64,000 nt of DNA from an uncultured Mycoplasmatota bacterium (lineage in GTDB: Bacteria; Bacillota_I; Bacilli_A; RF39; UBA660): contig USGV01000003.1 of the NCBI GenBank assembly GCA_900554305.1, positions 1 to 64,000 on the forward strand, read 5' to 3'. Below, one piece after another: positions 34,366 through 43,574 of this stretch. The notes beneath the pieces are model-generated. The model saw nothing but the letters and a program-made list of their open reading frames with translations. It was not told the origin of the DNA and did not search any database. Every line of letters starts with the position of its first letter. The stretch's first letter is position 1. Made by a program: the position numbers and the translations under genes.

Positions 34366-35214
34366 TTATTTTTTTGCTTTTTCAACTGTTTGAGAAGATA
34401 TTTTGGGCTTTTGTAAAGACTTTGCCCAGTCTCTGATTTGGGCTGCTTGTTCTGGTGTTTTTATACTTGCTACAATTTCCTCGATTGTTGGTATTCTTTC
34501 ATTTTCCTGTGTTAGTGTACCAATTAACTCTTTTCCTTCAGTATACTCGGAATTTCTTTTCTTTACTTTTCTTTCTTCTAACTTCCTTAACATAGGTTCA
34601 GAGTAATTGTATCTTGCTATGTTATAATCTTGGATATTTACACATTGCCAGTTTATGGCTGCACTACATAGTTCTATTATTAATATTGGAATTAATCCAG
34701 ATAAACCTAGAACTATGCCAATGCCTAACAAAGGAATTACAACCGCATCTTTTTGCAACCCTTTTTTGTGAATATCTTTATTCCAGTTCAAGTATTTTAT
34801 GAATTCTGTTGGGTTGTTTTCATTCATATGATAATTTCTATTTTGCTCCCTAACAAATTCCTTTTTCATTAATAATTTTTCTTCATTAAATTTTCTAATA
34901 ATTCTCTTTCTTTCTTCTGCTGTAGTTGCCTTTTTTAATTGTCTGTTTCTATGAAAATCATTCCATTTACTATAATACTTTAAAAAATTAGGACATATGG
35001 TTTTTAATACTTTATACTTAGCTTTTTCAACAGCAAAAACTACTTTTTGAAATTTTTCTGCGCCTAATTTTTTGTGAAGATTCATTTTTCTTTTCCACAG
35101 TTCCCGTTCATATTCCCTTTTTTCATTATTGTTCATTTCTTTATTTTTTTTTATTTTCTGCGGACATAATATAAGCATCATATCTTCTGTTATTTTCCTA
35201 CATTTTTCTTTCAT
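34366..35214 (-). CDS. Family L member 2, large protein with hydrophobic segment
   Basis: 282 residues, a shorter paralogue of the protein at 32311. It shares NLHKKLGAEKFQK (46-58), YLNWNKDIHK (141-150), a hydrophobic stretch (about 156-187, VVIPLLGIGIVLGLSGLIPILIIEL in part) and WQCVNIQDYNI (189-199). It lacks the long N-terminal coiled coil. It ends directly before truA and occupies the slot where ecfT is normally found, though it does not look like EcfT (only one membrane hairpin, no EcfT coupling helices). Function unknown. Confidence 0.6.
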   Translation of the reverse strand: MKEKCRKITEDMMLILCPQKIKKNKEMNNNEKREYERELWKRKMNLHKKLGAEKFQKVVFAVEKAKYKVLKTICPNFLKYYSKWNDFHRNRQLKKATTAEERKRIIRKFNEEKLLMKKEFVREQNRNYHMNENNPTEFIKYLNWNKDIHKKGLQKDAVVIPLLGIGIVLGLSGLIPILIIELCSAAINWQCVNIQDYNIARYNYSEPMLRKLEERKVKKRNSEYTEGKELIGTLTQENERIPTIEEIVASIKTPEQAAQIRDWAKSLQKPKISSQTVEKAKK

Positions 35215-35251
35215 CCGTTACCCCTTTATAATAAAAAAAATAAATTTCCAT

Positions 35252-35554
35252 TTATTTTAGTACTTTTTGGCTTGCATCTTTTGCTATTAGTTCATCATAC
35301 TTTTCTGATGCTAATGTGGTTAATTGTGCTAGTTCTTCTTCTGATAATGAGTCCACATAATTTTGTGCAATTTCAATGTTAACGACTTTATGTTCTGTTA
35401 ATCCACCAGTTGCTATACTACTAGATATTCCAATATATGTTGTTAATACACTATCTCTGCTATATGGTTCTTCTAATAGATCATTGGTTGTAGACCAAGA
35501 AGTTGAAGCAGTACTTAATGAACTTGATGTTGTTATCGTATCGAATAATCCCAT
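35252..35554 (-). CDS. Small Ser/Thr-rich protein, family S member 2
   Basis: 100 residues from the ATG at 35554 (AAGGGGGA upstream); a longer reading lacks a ribosome binding site. MGLFDTITTSSSLSTAS opens a Ser/Thr-rich half with LTTYIGISSSIATGG, and YVDSLSEEELAQLTTLASEKYDEL closes a helical half. Clearly duplicated with the next gene at 35616. No cleavable signal, no cysteine. Its own promoter lies at 35584-35612. It could be a structural, secreted or bacteriocin-like peptide; none of these is shown. Confidence 0.6.
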   Translation of the reverse strand: MGLFDTITTSSSLSTASTSWSTTNDLLEEPYSRDSVLTTYIGISSSIATGGLTEHKVVNIEIAQNYVDSLSEEELAQLTTLASEKYDELIAKDASQKVLK

Positions 35555-35583
35555 ATTTTTTCCCCCTTCGTTTTGCTTGCTAT

Positions 35584-35612
35584 ATTTTATCATACAATGA
35601 TTTAGTTGTCAA
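35584..35612 (-). promoter_or_regulatory. Promoter of small gene S2
   Basis: Minus-strand TTGACA (35612-35607), 17-base spacer ending TATGA, TAAAAT (35589-35584). Confidence 0.8.
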
Positions 35613-35615
35613 TTA

Positions 35616-35936
35616 TCATTTAATACTTTGTTTTAATACTTTTTGATTAGTCTCGAATGCTGTTAATTCTTCATACTTTTCTGACGCTAATGTGGTTAAT
35701 TGTGCCAGTTCCTCATCTGATAAAGATTCGATGTATTGATGAGAAATTTCAATATTAATTTTTTTGTTTAAATCATCTTTAAACGTTCCTGCTGCTATTG
35801 TAGTAGAGAATCCAAAATATGTAGTTAATAATGTATCGTTACAAACTGGATCATCCATAATTTTATTGGTTGTAGTACAAGAACTTGATAAACTACTTAT
35901 CATACTAGAAGTTGATAAGGTCTCTATAATAGCCAT
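35616..35936 (-). CDS. Small Ser/Thr-rich protein, family S member 3
   Basis: 106 residues. MAIIETLSTSSMISSLSSSCTTT, LLTTYFGFSTTIAAG and YIESLSDEELAQLTTLASEKYEEL align along its length with S2, so this is a tandem duplication. It has one Cys in the Ser/Thr stretch. Own promoter at 35964-35992 and GAGAGGAAG binding site. Function unknown. Confidence 0.6.
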   Translation of the reverse strand: MAIIETLSTSSMISSLSSSCTTTNKIMDDPVCNDTLLTTYFGFSTTIAAGTFKDDLNKKINIEISHQYIESLSDEELAQLTTLASEKYEELTAFETNQKVLKQSIK

Positions 35937-35963
35937 GGTTATCTTCCTCTCTTTTTGTTCTGT

Positions 35964-35992
35964 ATTCTATCATATACATTTTAATCTGTCAA
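35964..35992 (-). promoter_or_regulatory. Promoter of small gene S3
   Basis: Minus-strand TTGACA (35992-35987), 17-base spacer ending TATGA, TAGAAT (35969-35964). It directly follows the stop of the ATPase gene at 35994. Confidence 0.8.
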
Positions 35993-35993
35993 T

Positions 35994-36785
35994 CTATACA
36001 TGTTTATAGACATCTTTTATGATATCTCTAATATCTTTATGATATTCTAGTTTTACTTTTTTCTTTTTTATTGCCTTATACGTAAATAATACTCTTTCGG
36101 GGACTTGAAATCCATTTCTTTTTAAATAATCCACTCGCTCATATCCTTCTTCTGTTGCTGTTTCTAGAAAAATTCTTTTGTTTTTTACAAATAACATTCT
36201 GTCTGTATATTGATATAGAACTTCTTCATCTAATGTTCCGATGATAATTAATTTGTGGAATTGCTCTTTTAACTTTCTTAGAACCATAATCATTCTTTTT
36301 CTACTTTTATTATCTAAAAATCTAAATGGATCATCTAAAATAATAATATCTGGATTAGATAATAGTCCTATTGCAAGTTCTACTTTTTTCTTTTCAGATC
36401 TAGAAAGTGTGGTAATATTTCTGTCTAGTAATGACTCATCTAGGCCAACTATTTTTAGAGAGTCTTTTTCTTTTTTTTCTATATTTTTTATTTGTAAATG
36501 ATAATAATTAATAATATAATCCATATGCTCTTTAATAGTATTCAAATAGTTTATTTTGTGAAATTCTTTTTCAATTATACTAATCGTTTTATAATAATCC
36601 AAGTGATTTTCTGGGGTTACTACAGTTTCATTCATTGTTATATTTCCTTCAGGTAGAGTCTCTAATCTTAATATTTCTAATAATTCTTCATATTCTGGAC
36701 CTGTTATCCCTATTATACTATCACTAGATAATTCAGTAGAAAATTCCCAATCATTTATTTTTATGTTCTCTAATTTCATTTCCAT
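35994..36785 (-). CDS. Degenerate EcfA2-like ABC ATPase (Walker A lost)
   Basis: 263 residues in the place of ecfA2. The P-loop position reads GITGPEYE (26-33) with no Lys-Ser/Thr, so nucleotide binding by its own site is unlikely. The signature is kept (LSRSEKKKVELA, 127-138) and Walker B is IIILDDP with Asp for the catalytic Glu; the switch His is absent (IGTLDEE). It overlaps the partner ATPase by 10 bases. In ECF transporters the two ATPases dimerise, so it could complete one composite site with the partner. Confidence 0.72.
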   Translation of the reverse strand: MEMKLENIKINDWEFSTELSSDSIIGITGPEYEELLEILRLETLPEGNITMNETVVTPENHLDYYKTISIIEKEFHKINYLNTIKEHMDYIINYYHLQIKNIEKKEKDSLKIVGLDESLLDRNITTLSRSEKKKVELAIGLLSNPDIIILDDPFRFLDNKSRKRMIMVLRKLKEQFHKLIIIGTLDEEVLYQYTDRMLFVKNKRIFLETATEEGYERVDYLKRNGFQVPERVLFTYKAIKKKKVKLEYHKDIRDIIKDVYKHV

Positions 36786-37573
36786 ATGTTATCCACCAGC
36801 CTGTCTATATCTAACTCTGTTTTTTCTACTAAATTGTAATCTCTTAATTTTACAGATAGATCAACCATAAATGGTAATTCTAATCCAATTTTGTTTAATA
36901 CATTATCTTTTTCTATAATAGATAATGGTTCTCCTTCTAATAGTAGTTTTTTTTCATCAATAATTAATAGATAATCACTTTCTAATGCAATATTTAAGTC
37001 ACTGGTTGTCATGATAATGGAAATTCCTGTTTCCAATTGTAGAGTTCTTAATAAATTAATCATTTCTTTTTTTTCTTTTATATCTAATTCTCCACAGATA
37101 TCATCGAGAAAAAGTATTTGAGGAGACCCGAGTAATTTTTCTGCTAATAGAATTTTTATTTTTATAAACTCTGGGACTGCATTGGGATTTTTCTTTTGGT
37201 ATTTTGTTAATTTGTATTTTTTTATAATTTCTTTGTATGTTTCTTTTTTTTCTTCTTCTGCTTTTTTAAATAGATGTATTGTATAATTTAGTTCTTCTTC
37301 TACTGTCTTAAATAAAAAGGTTGGATTATCTTGTGGAATAATCGTTCCAGTAATTTCTTTCCACAGATTCTGTGGATATTCTTCTATGTACATCCCTAAT
37401 AGTTTTATTTCTTGTGTTGTAGGTATTTGTCCACTTAATATTCTTATTAATGTTGTTTTGCCACAGTTATTGGCACCTGATATAGTTATAAACTTCTCTG
37501 GTTCTACTTGGAAGGAGATATTTTCAAATAAATCTTTATAAGATAAATTGGTAACTTCTAGTAATTCTTTCAT
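36776..37573 (-). CDS. Degenerate EcfA1-like ABC ATPase (signature lost)
   Basis: 265 residues. Walker A is intact (GANNCGKT, 33-40) and a Q-loop is present (IIPQDN). Where LSGGQ should be, the chain reads NPNAVPEFIKIKI. Walker B is ILFLDDI with Asp instead of Glu, and the switch His is Ser (TTSDL). The C-terminal IGLELPFMVDLSVKLRDY is an EcfA hallmark. Order EcfA1-EcfA2 and position between rplQ and truA match the conserved ECF locus, but no EcfT follows. Confidence 0.72.
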   Translation of the reverse strand: MKELLEVTNLSYKDLFENISFQVEPEKFITISGANNCGKTTLIRILSGQIPTTQEIKLLGMYIEEYPQNLWKEITGTIIPQDNPTFLFKTVEEELNYTIHLFKKAEEEKKETYKEIIKKYKLTKYQKKNPNAVPEFIKIKILLAEKLLGSPQILFLDDICGELDIKEKKEMINLLRTLQLETGISIIMTTSDLNIALESDYLLIIDEKKLLLEGEPLSIIEKDNVLNKIGLELPFMVDLSVKLRDYNLVEKTELDIDRLVDNIWK

Positions 37574-37616
37574 ATCGACCCTCCCGTTTCATGTTTTATT
37601 ATATAATAATCCGTTT

Positions 37617-37646
37617 AAAAAAGCCATTATATTATTTGGCTTTTTT
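37617..37646. terminator. Intrinsic terminator after the SDR gene
   Basis: AAAAAAGCCA (37617-37626) / TGGCTTTTTT (37637-37646); symmetrical, so it can work both ways. The SDR stop codon is in the loop. Confidence 0.75.
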
Positions 37647-38387
37647 CTTTTGTATTCTATATGCACAACGTAATAAAAACTTGTCTGATAGAAATCTTCC
37701 AAAAAACTTTGCACATTTCATTTTAAATCCTGGAATAATTAACATTTTCTTTTTATCTATCATTTGATCAATTGCATATTTTGCAACGTAAGTACTTTTT
37801 AATGGTTTTACTCCAAATTTTACTCCTGCTACATTATTAAAATTAGTATCTACTGGTCCTGGGCATAAAACAGATATTTGTACGTTTGACTTTTTCTTCT
37901 TTTGTTCATACCATAAAGCTTCTGATAGCTGATAGACATAAGACTTTGTGGCGTAATATGTACTCATTAATGGTCCGGGTTGAAAAGCTGCGGATGATGC
38001 TACATTAAGAATGTAACCTGACTTTCTTTTTTCCATATCTTTTAAGAATGCTTTCGTTAAAATATGTACTGCCTTGATATTGGTATCAATCATTTCTAAT
38101 TCTTGTTGAAGCTCTGTTGTTGTGAACTCGCCAAACATACCAAATCCTGCATTATTAATTAATATATCTATGTTTTCTTTTTTAGTTAATACATATAGTT
38201 CTTTCACCTTTTGTTCATTAGATAAATCCGCTACAATGATTGTTACTTTTGTTGGTAATGCTTCTTGAATTTTTTCTAACTTTTCTCTATCTCTAGCTAC
38301 CAAAATAAGCTCATATTTTTTCGTTGCTAGATACCTAGCTATATCTAATCCAATACCTGATGATGCTCCTGTAATTAATGCCTTCAT
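37632..38387 (-). CDS. Short-chain dehydrogenase/reductase
   Basis: 251 residues. The Rossmann motif is TGASSGIG, NNAGFGMFG is the structural motif and YYATKSY the catalytic Tyr-x3-Lys, with Ser in VASSAAF. The C-terminal basic segment resembles DltE-like SDRs. NADP(H)-dependent; the substrate cannot be told from sequence. Confidence 0.88.
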   Translation of the reverse strand: MKALITGASSGIGLDIARYLATKKYELILVARDREKLEKIQEALPTKVTIIVADLSNEQKVKELYVLTKKENIDILINNAGFGMFGEFTTTELQQELEMIDTNIKAVHILTKAFLKDMEKRKSGYILNVASSAAFQPGPLMSTYYATKSYVYQLSEALWYEQKKKKSNVQISVLCPGPVDTNFNNVAGVKFGVKPLKSTYVAKYAIDQMIDKKKMLIIPGFKMKCAKFFGRFLSDKFLLRCAYRIQKKKAK

Positions 38388-38466
38388 ACCGACACCTCTT
38401 TTTTCTACTCATTCACTTTTATTATATAATAAAATGCACTAAAAAAAAAGGATGTTGACATTCCTT

Positions 38467-39537
38467 TTACTTTTTTGAAGAAGAATTTGTTGTTGCTGGA
38501 CTTTTTTCTCCCGCATCACTAGAAAGCATTTCTTCCATGCTCATTATATCTTCATATTCCTGCGTTGTCTTAATAATCTCTCTTGCAAAAAAATCATTGT
38601 ATATTTGATTTATAGCATCTTGAGTTTCTCTATTTCTTTTGTCTAAATTTTCCATGGCTTTTCTCGTGTCATCTTGATCTTTTTGAACTTTATTTTGAAA
38701 TTCTTGATTGCTTTGATTATATAAATTATTTGCTTCTTGTATTGATAGATGTGCAAACTCGGTAATACTGTATCTACTTATGAAGTCTCTTCTTGCATCA
38801 TCAGAAACTAATTTTTTATTTGATAAAATTAGATTCCAATTATTTACAGTATAAGTGATATTTTCCTCGAGTGTACCTGCTTCTAACTTTGGGTTTTGTT
38901 CTAAATACTCCCTTAACTTTTGATATTCTTTTCTATATTTTCCTCGAAGCTCAGGACTGTCTAGGTATGTTACTCTGTCTACACCTTCTTTTTCTTCGAT
39001 ATATCCTTGTAATTGTTGATATACTTTTTTATCTTCTGTTCTATTTCTATCTCTTGCGATTTGTAAAAATCTGCTTCTTTGTTCTGGGGTAGCTTTGGTA
39101 AAAGTTACATAGGTTACTCCTGTTCTTAATTCTTGCATAATTTCTGGTTCATCTTTATTTTCTTCTATATTTTTTTGCATTTCTAACCATTGCTCATTTA
39201 TATTCTGTAATAGTCTTGTAAATGCATCCACATTTACTCCTTGTCCTGATTCATATAGTTCAGGTAGAACATGTTGATAGCTTTCTTTTCCCTTTAAATA
39301 GTTTGACATAATCTTTAGATATGCTTCTCTCATGCTTTGTTCTTGTTTCATATTTGCTAGATAGTCTTTTTTAGAAATGTTATTAGCATCCAATATTGGT
39401 TTAAAGGCTTCATATACATATAATTTAGCGGATAATCTTTCTTTGCCATAGAGATTCATCTTTCCTGTCTTTGATTGTTGTATTAAAGATATAGCACCAT
39501 TTTCTTTATCTAACATTGCCTTTATATTGTCAAACAT
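38467..39537 (-). CDS. Helical protein of unknown function
   Basis: 356 residues from the ATG at 39537, preceded by AGGTGATA. It is almost fully helical, charged and Gln/Asn-rich, with coiled-coil potential around 280-330 (NQEFQNKVQKDQDDTRKAMENLDKRNRETQDAINQIY) and a low-complexity tail. No signal peptide, membrane segment or catalytic motif is seen. It interrupts the usual rplQ-ecfA junction and is separated from rplQ by a terminator. Confidence 0.55.
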   Translation of the reverse strand: MFDNIKAMLDKENGAISLIQQSKTGKMNLYGKERLSAKLYVYEAFKPILDANNISKKDYLANMKQEQSMREAYLKIMSNYLKGKESYQHVLPELYESGQGVNVDAFTRLLQNINEQWLEMQKNIEENKDEPEIMQELRTGVTYVTFTKATPEQRSRFLQIARDRNRTEDKKVYQQLQGYIEEKEGVDRVTYLDSPELRGKYRKEYQKLREYLEQNPKLEAGTLEENITYTVNNWNLILSNKKLVSDDARRDFISRYSITEFAHLSIQEANNLYNQSNQEFQNKVQKDQDDTRKAMENLDKRNRETQDAINQIYNDFFAREIIKTTQEYEDIMSMEEMLSSDAGEKSPATTNSSSKK

Positions 39538-39573
39538 ATTATCACCTGAGTTTATTTTATCACAAAAAGAAAA

Positions 39574-39593
39574 AGACACAAGGTCTCGTGTCT
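39574..39593 (-). terminator. Terminator at the end of the ribosomal superoperon
   Basis: AGACAC / GTGTCT stem overlapping the rplQ stop, with a T-rich 3' side on the minus strand. Confidence 0.7.
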
Positions 39594-39984
39594 ATTTATC
39601 TTCTGCTTCTTTCTTTTTAGCAGGTTTCTTTTCTTCTGGTTTAGCTTCATCTACTAATTTTAAAATTACCATTAGAGAGTTGTCTCCACGACGTTCAGAT
39701 AATTTTAAAATTTGAGTATATCCACCATTACGATTTTCATAACGTTTTGCTAAATCATGGAAAATTTTATCCACAACTTTTTTATCATTATGTAAGAATG
39801 CTAATGCTTTACGACGAGAAACTAAATCACCTTTTTTACCATAAGTAATCATTTTTTCAACGAACTTACGAACTTCTTTTGCTCTAGTTTCAGTTGTAGT
39901 AATACTTTCGTTTACTACTACTTGTTTTGTCATAGTAGCTAGCATACTTCTTCTATGTTTATTATCTACACCTAATTTTCTCAT
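39592..39984 (-). CDS. rplQ: Ribosomal protein L17
   Basis: 130 residues. [23 protein letters not shown] and [17 protein letters not shown] are diagnostic. It has an extra Lys/Glu-rich tail. Last gene of the superoperon, 20 bases after rpoA. Confidence 0.96.
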   Translation of the reverse strand: MRKLGVDNKHRRSMLATMTKQVVVNESITTTETRAKEVRKFVEKMITYGKKGDLVSRRKALAFLHNDKKVVDKIFHDLAKRYENRNGGYTQILKLSERRGDNSLMVILKLVDEAKPEEKKPAKKKEAEDK

Positions 39985-40004
39985 AGTTATTTCCTCCTTA
40001 TATT

Positions 40005-40955
40005 TTAGTCGTCATCACGTAATACTAGACCCATATCTCTAATTTTATCTAATACTTCTTTTAGTGATTTCTTTCCTAGATTACGGATTTTCATCATGTC
40101 TGATTCACTCTTATTAACAAGATCTTGTAAAGTATGAATACCAGCTCTCTTTAAGCAGTTATATGCTCTTACAGAGAAGTCTAGGTCTTCAATTGATGTT
40201 TCTAAAGCTTTTACTTTTGGATCTTCTGTTTTTTCAATCATCATTCCACTTACATCTGCGATTGATGATAAATCTGTTAAAATTGTGAAATGTTCAATTA
40301 AAATTCTTGAAGCTAAAGCGATTGCTTCTTCTGGTTTCATAGAACCATTTGTCCATACGTCTAAAATTAATTTATCATAACTTTCATCTTGTCCAACACG
40401 AGCGTTTGCAACTTCATATGATACTCTTTCAATAGGAGAATATAATGAGTCAATAGCTATAACTCCTGCTTTTTTAATATCATGTATTTTCTTGTTGTCT
40501 TCACTTCTTACATATCCACGACCATTTGATACAGTCATTTCCATGTTTAGAGAAGCTCCTTTTGATAATGTAGCGATGACTTTATCTTTGTTAATAACTT
40601 CGATATCAGCATCGTGTTCAATATCTCCAGCAGTGATTTCTCCTTCTTTTGTTGTATTGATACGAACAATCTTTTCTTCGTTTGAATGGTTTTTAAATAC
40701 TACCCCTTTCAAATTTAAAATGATTGTTGTTACATCTTCATAAACACCTTCAATTGTTTGGAATTCATGAAGAACACCATCGATTTTAATACTACTAATA
40801 GCACTACCTGGAAGAGATGATAACATTACTCTTCTTAAAGCGTTACCAATTGTAGTTCCAAATCCTCTTTCTAATGGTTCTAATTCGAATCTACCATAGA
40901 AATTGCTTTCTACAGAATCTGTTATTTTATAAATTGGTTTTTCAAATTGTAACAT
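40005..40955 (-). CDS. rpoA: RNA polymerase alpha subunit
   Basis: 316 residues. The N-terminal dimerisation domain has [29 protein letters not shown]. The C-terminal domain has [42 protein letters not shown], with the helix-hairpin-helix contacting UP elements and activators. Length is typical for Firmicutes. Confidence 0.97.
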   Translation of the reverse strand: MLQFEKPIYKITDSVESNFYGRFELEPLERGFGTTIGNALRRVMLSSLPGSAISSIKIDGVLHEFQTIEGVYEDVTTIILNLKGVVFKNHSNEEKIVRINTTKEGEITAGDIEHDADIEVINKDKVIATLSKGASLNMEMTVSNGRGYVRSEDNKKIHDIKKAGVIAIDSLYSPIERVSYEVANARVGQDESYDKLILDVWTNGSMKPEEAIALASRILIEHFTILTDLSSIADVSGMMIEKTEDPKVKALETSIEDLDFSVRAYNCLKRAGIHTLQDLVNKSESDMMKIRNLGKKSLKEVLDKIRDMGLVLRDDD

Positions 40956-40980
40956 GAAACTAACCTCCCTTATTCATTAA

Positions 40981-41364
40981 TTATACACGTGGACGTTTTG
41001 GTGGACGACATCCGTTGTGTGGTATTGGTGTAACGTCAACAATTGTAGTTACTTCTAACCCTGCAGTTTGAAGTGAACGAATTGCTGTTTCTCTACCTGG
41101 TCCTAAACCTTTTACACGTACTTCTACTTTACGCATACCCATGTCATATGCAGCTTTTCCAGCAGCTTCTGCAGCCATACCAGCAGCAAATGGAGTTGAT
41201 TTTTTACTACCTTTGAATCCGATAGCTCCAGATGATGCCCAGCTAATTACGTTACCATCCTTATCTGTGATTGTAGTAATTGTATTATTGAATGTTGAAT
41301 GAATATGTGCAATACCTTCAGGAACATTCTTTTTAACTTTTCTTTTTCTAGTTTTGTAAGCCAT
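40981..41364 (-). CDS. rpsK: Ribosomal protein S11
   Basis: 127 residues; [26 protein letters not shown] and the C-terminal [16 protein letters not shown] identify it. It forms the small-subunit platform. Confidence 0.97.
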   Translation of the reverse strand: MAYKTRKRKVKKNVPEGIAHIHSTFNNTITTITDKDGNVISWASSGAIGFKGSKKSTPFAAGMAAEAAGKAAYDMGMRKVEVRVKGLGPGRETAIRSLQTAGLEVTTIVDVTPIPHNGCRPPKRPRV

Positions 41365-41403
41365 CTAAGTTTACCTCCTTTAAAATTTCTTTCATTAAGT
41401 TAA

Positions 41404-41772
41404 CTAAGCTTTTTTCTTGTTAGCTACTACTTTTCCTTTACCTTTACGAGTACGTGCATTACGATTTGTTCTTTGTCCTCTTACAGGTAATCCTTTTTTA
41501 TGGCGACTTCCTTCATATGAATTAATTTCCATCTTAGTTTTGATGTTCATACTTACTTCACGACGAAGATCACCTTCTGTTAAATGTTTGTTAATTTCAT
41601 CACGAATTTTAACTAAATCTTCTTGAGATAAATCTTTTGTTTTTGTTGTTGGATCAATATTTACTGCCTTTAAAATTTGTTTAGCTAAACTTTGTCCAAT
41701 ACCATAAATATAAGTTAATGAAATACAAATGTGCTTGTCGTTTGGAATATCTACACCTTTAATACGTGCCAT
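41404..41772 (-). CDS. rpsM: Ribosomal protein S13
   Basis: 122 residues; [39 protein letters not shown] and NARTRKGK are diagnostic. It contacts the A- and P-site tRNAs and L5. Confidence 0.97.
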   Translation of the reverse strand: MARIKGVDIPNDKHICISLTYIYGIGQSLAKQILKAVNIDPTTKTKDLSQEDLVKIRDEINKHLTEGDLRREVSMNIKTKMEINSYEGSRHKKGLPVRGQRTNRNARTRKGKGKVVANKKKA

Positions 41773-41791
41773 TAATTACACCTCCTAAAAA

Positions 41792-41905
41792 TTATCCTTG
41801 TTTTTGTTTGTGTTTTGGATTTTCACAAATAATTCTTACTGTACCTTTACGTTTTACGACTTTACATTTTTCGCAAATTGGTTTAACTGATGCTTTTACT
41901 TTCAT
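41792..41905 (-). CDS. rpmJ: Ribosomal protein L36
   Basis: 37 residues, [15 protein letters not shown] at the start with a CxxC...C...H zinc ribbon ([13 protein letters not shown]). It is a zinc-type L36, found between infA and rpsM as usual, 13 bases after infA with AGGAGG upstream. Confidence 0.95.
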   Translation of the reverse strand: MKVKASVKPICEKCKVVKRKGTVRIICENPKHKQKQG

Positions 41906-41918
41906 ACTATCCCTCCTA

Positions 41919-42134
41919 TTATTTACGATAGGTTATACGCCCACGTGTTAAATCATAAGGCGAAAGTTCTATCATTACGGTATCTCCTGCTAAGATACGA
42001 ATATAGTTCATTCGTATTTTACCAGAAACGTGAGCTTCCACAATGTGTCCATTTTCTAGTTGAACTTTAAATTTCCCACCTGGGATAATTTCAAGAACTT
42101 TACCTTCAATTTCAATTGTATCTTCTTTGGCCAT
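41919..42134 (-). CDS. infA: Translation initiation factor IF-1
   Basis: 71 residues from the ATG at 42134 (GGAGAGTGA upstream). An S1-like OB fold with the typical [27 protein letters not shown] and [16 protein letters not shown]. It blocks the A site during initiation. Confidence 0.96.
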   Translation of the reverse strand: MAKEDTIEIEGKVLEIIPGGKFKVQLENGHIVEAHVSGKIRMNYIRILAGDTVMIELSPYDLTRGRITYRK

Positions 42135-42139
42135 CTTTA

Positions 42140-42886
42140 TCACTCTCCTGTCAAGATTTGATATCCATCTTTTGTCACTACTACTGTATGTTCAAAGTGT
42201 GCTGATAAGCTACCATCTTGTGTATCAATCGTCCAATTATTATCATGAATAAATATATCGGGTCTACCTAATGTTAGCATTGGTTCCACAGCAATTACCA
42301 TACCTTCTTTTAGTCTTGGACCAGTATTTGGAATACCATAATTTGGCACTTCTGGATCTTCGTGAACAGAAGTTCCTACTCCGTGACCACATAGTTCTTT
42401 TACGACTCCTAGGTTATGCTTATGGGCGTACTGTTCAATCGCATAGCCAATATCACCTATTCTATTTCCTGGCTTTACTTGTGCTAAGCCTACGAATAGT
42501 GATTTTTCAGTGTCTTCTAGTAACTTTCTTGTTTTATCATCTACTTCTCCTACTGCGTAAGTCCAAGCAGAGTCTCCATGGTAACCTTTGTAACATGCTC
42601 CAATGTCAATAGAAATAATGTCTCCATTTTTTAATTTTCTATCGCTTGGGAATCCATGAACCACTTCTGAATTGATACTTGTACATAGTGTAGATGGGAA
42701 CCCTTCGTATCCCTTAAAAGAAGGAGTAGCATCCTTACTTCTTATAAAGTCTTCTGCTAGCTTATCTAACTCTTTTGTAGTTATTCCTTCTTTTATATAT
42801 GGTTTTAGATACTGATGGGTTTGATATACTATATTACCAGCAATTTTTAATAATTCAATTTCTCTTTTGCTTTTAATTGTTATCAC
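42140..42886 (-). CDS. map: Methionine aminopeptidase type I
   Basis: 248 residues. The dinuclear metal ligands are in [18 protein letters not shown] (two Asp), GHGVG (His), AVEPML (Glu) and HFEHTV. It removes the initiator Met from new proteins. It overlaps the adk stop by one base. Confidence 0.96.
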   Translation of the reverse strand: MITIKSKREIELLKIAGNIVYQTHQYLKPYIKEGITTKELDKLAEDFIRSKDATPSFKGYEGFPSTLCTSINSEVVHGFPSDRKLKNGDIISIDIGACYKGYHGDSAWTYAVGEVDDKTRKLLEDTEKSLFVGLAQVKPGNRIGDIGYAIEQYAHKHNLGVVKELCGHGVGTSVHEDPEVPNYGIPNTGPRLKEGMVIAVEPMLTLGRPDIFIHDNNWTIDTQDGSLSAHFEHTVVVTKDGYQILTGE

Positions 42887-43572
42887 TATTTTTCATCTCC
42901 ATCTTTTTTTGATGAAGTAGAAACGCTGATAATTTTGTCTATCTGTTGAAAGACATTTTCAATTGTATCGTTTCCGTTTACTTCAGTTAAAACTCCTTGT
43001 TGTCTATAATGTTCTATAATTGGTTCTGTTTTTTCTTGATACATTTTATATCTAGTTTGGAAAGCTTCTAAGTTGTCATCATTTCTTTGATATAGTTTTC
43101 CTCCGCAGATATCACATACAGATTCGATTTGTGGAGCACTTGCTTTTTCATTGATATTATAAACTGCATGACAGTCCTCACAAACTCGTCTACCTGTAAT
43201 TCTTCTTTCTAATGTCTTTTCATCGATTACAATTGAAATTACATTTCCTACTTCATATCCTAATCTCTTTAGGATCTTATCATATTCAACTGCTTGATCT
43301 AGACTCCTTGGAAATCCATCTATGATGTAACCATTTTTGCAATCTTTTTCCTGTAGTCTTTTTTCAATTAGTTGATATGTAATTTCATCTTTTACTAATT
43401 TTCCACTTGCTAGTGTCTCTCTTACATAATTTCCTACTTCACTATCTTCCTTAGCGATTTCTCTTAGGATATCACCAGTTGATATATGTGGAATATGATA
43501 TTTAGCAACAACTAGCTCTGCTTGTGTTCCTTTACCGGCAGCAGGTGGAGCTATAAACATAATATTTTTCAT
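42886..43572 (-). CDS. adk: Adenylate kinase with zinc-binding lid
   Basis: 228 residues. The P-loop reads APPAAGKGTQ (one Gly of the usual GxPGxGKGT replaced by Ala), DGFPRS binds AMP, and the lid holds CEDC...CDIC, the Gram-positive zinc site. A charged tail of about 12 residues extends past the usual end. It interconverts ATP, ADP and AMP. Confidence 0.95.
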   Translation of the reverse strand: MKNIMFIAPPAAGKGTQAELVVAKYHIPHISTGDILREIAKEDSEVGNYVRETLASGKLVKDEITYQLIEKRLQEKDCKNGYIIDGFPRSLDQAVEYDKILKRLGYEVGNVISIVIDEKTLERRITGRRVCEDCHAVYNINEKASAPQIESVCDICGGKLYQRNDDNLEAFQTRYKMYQEKTEPIIEHYRQQGVLTEVNGNDTIENVFQQIDKIISVSTSSKKDGDEK

Positions 43573-43574
43573 TT

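Noticed and set aside
34366..35214. EcfT transmembrane component in its usual slot
   Set aside because: The protein has one hydrophobic hairpin and a basic helical body and is a paralogue of the one at 32311; it lacks the five or more helices and the coupling motifs of EcfT.
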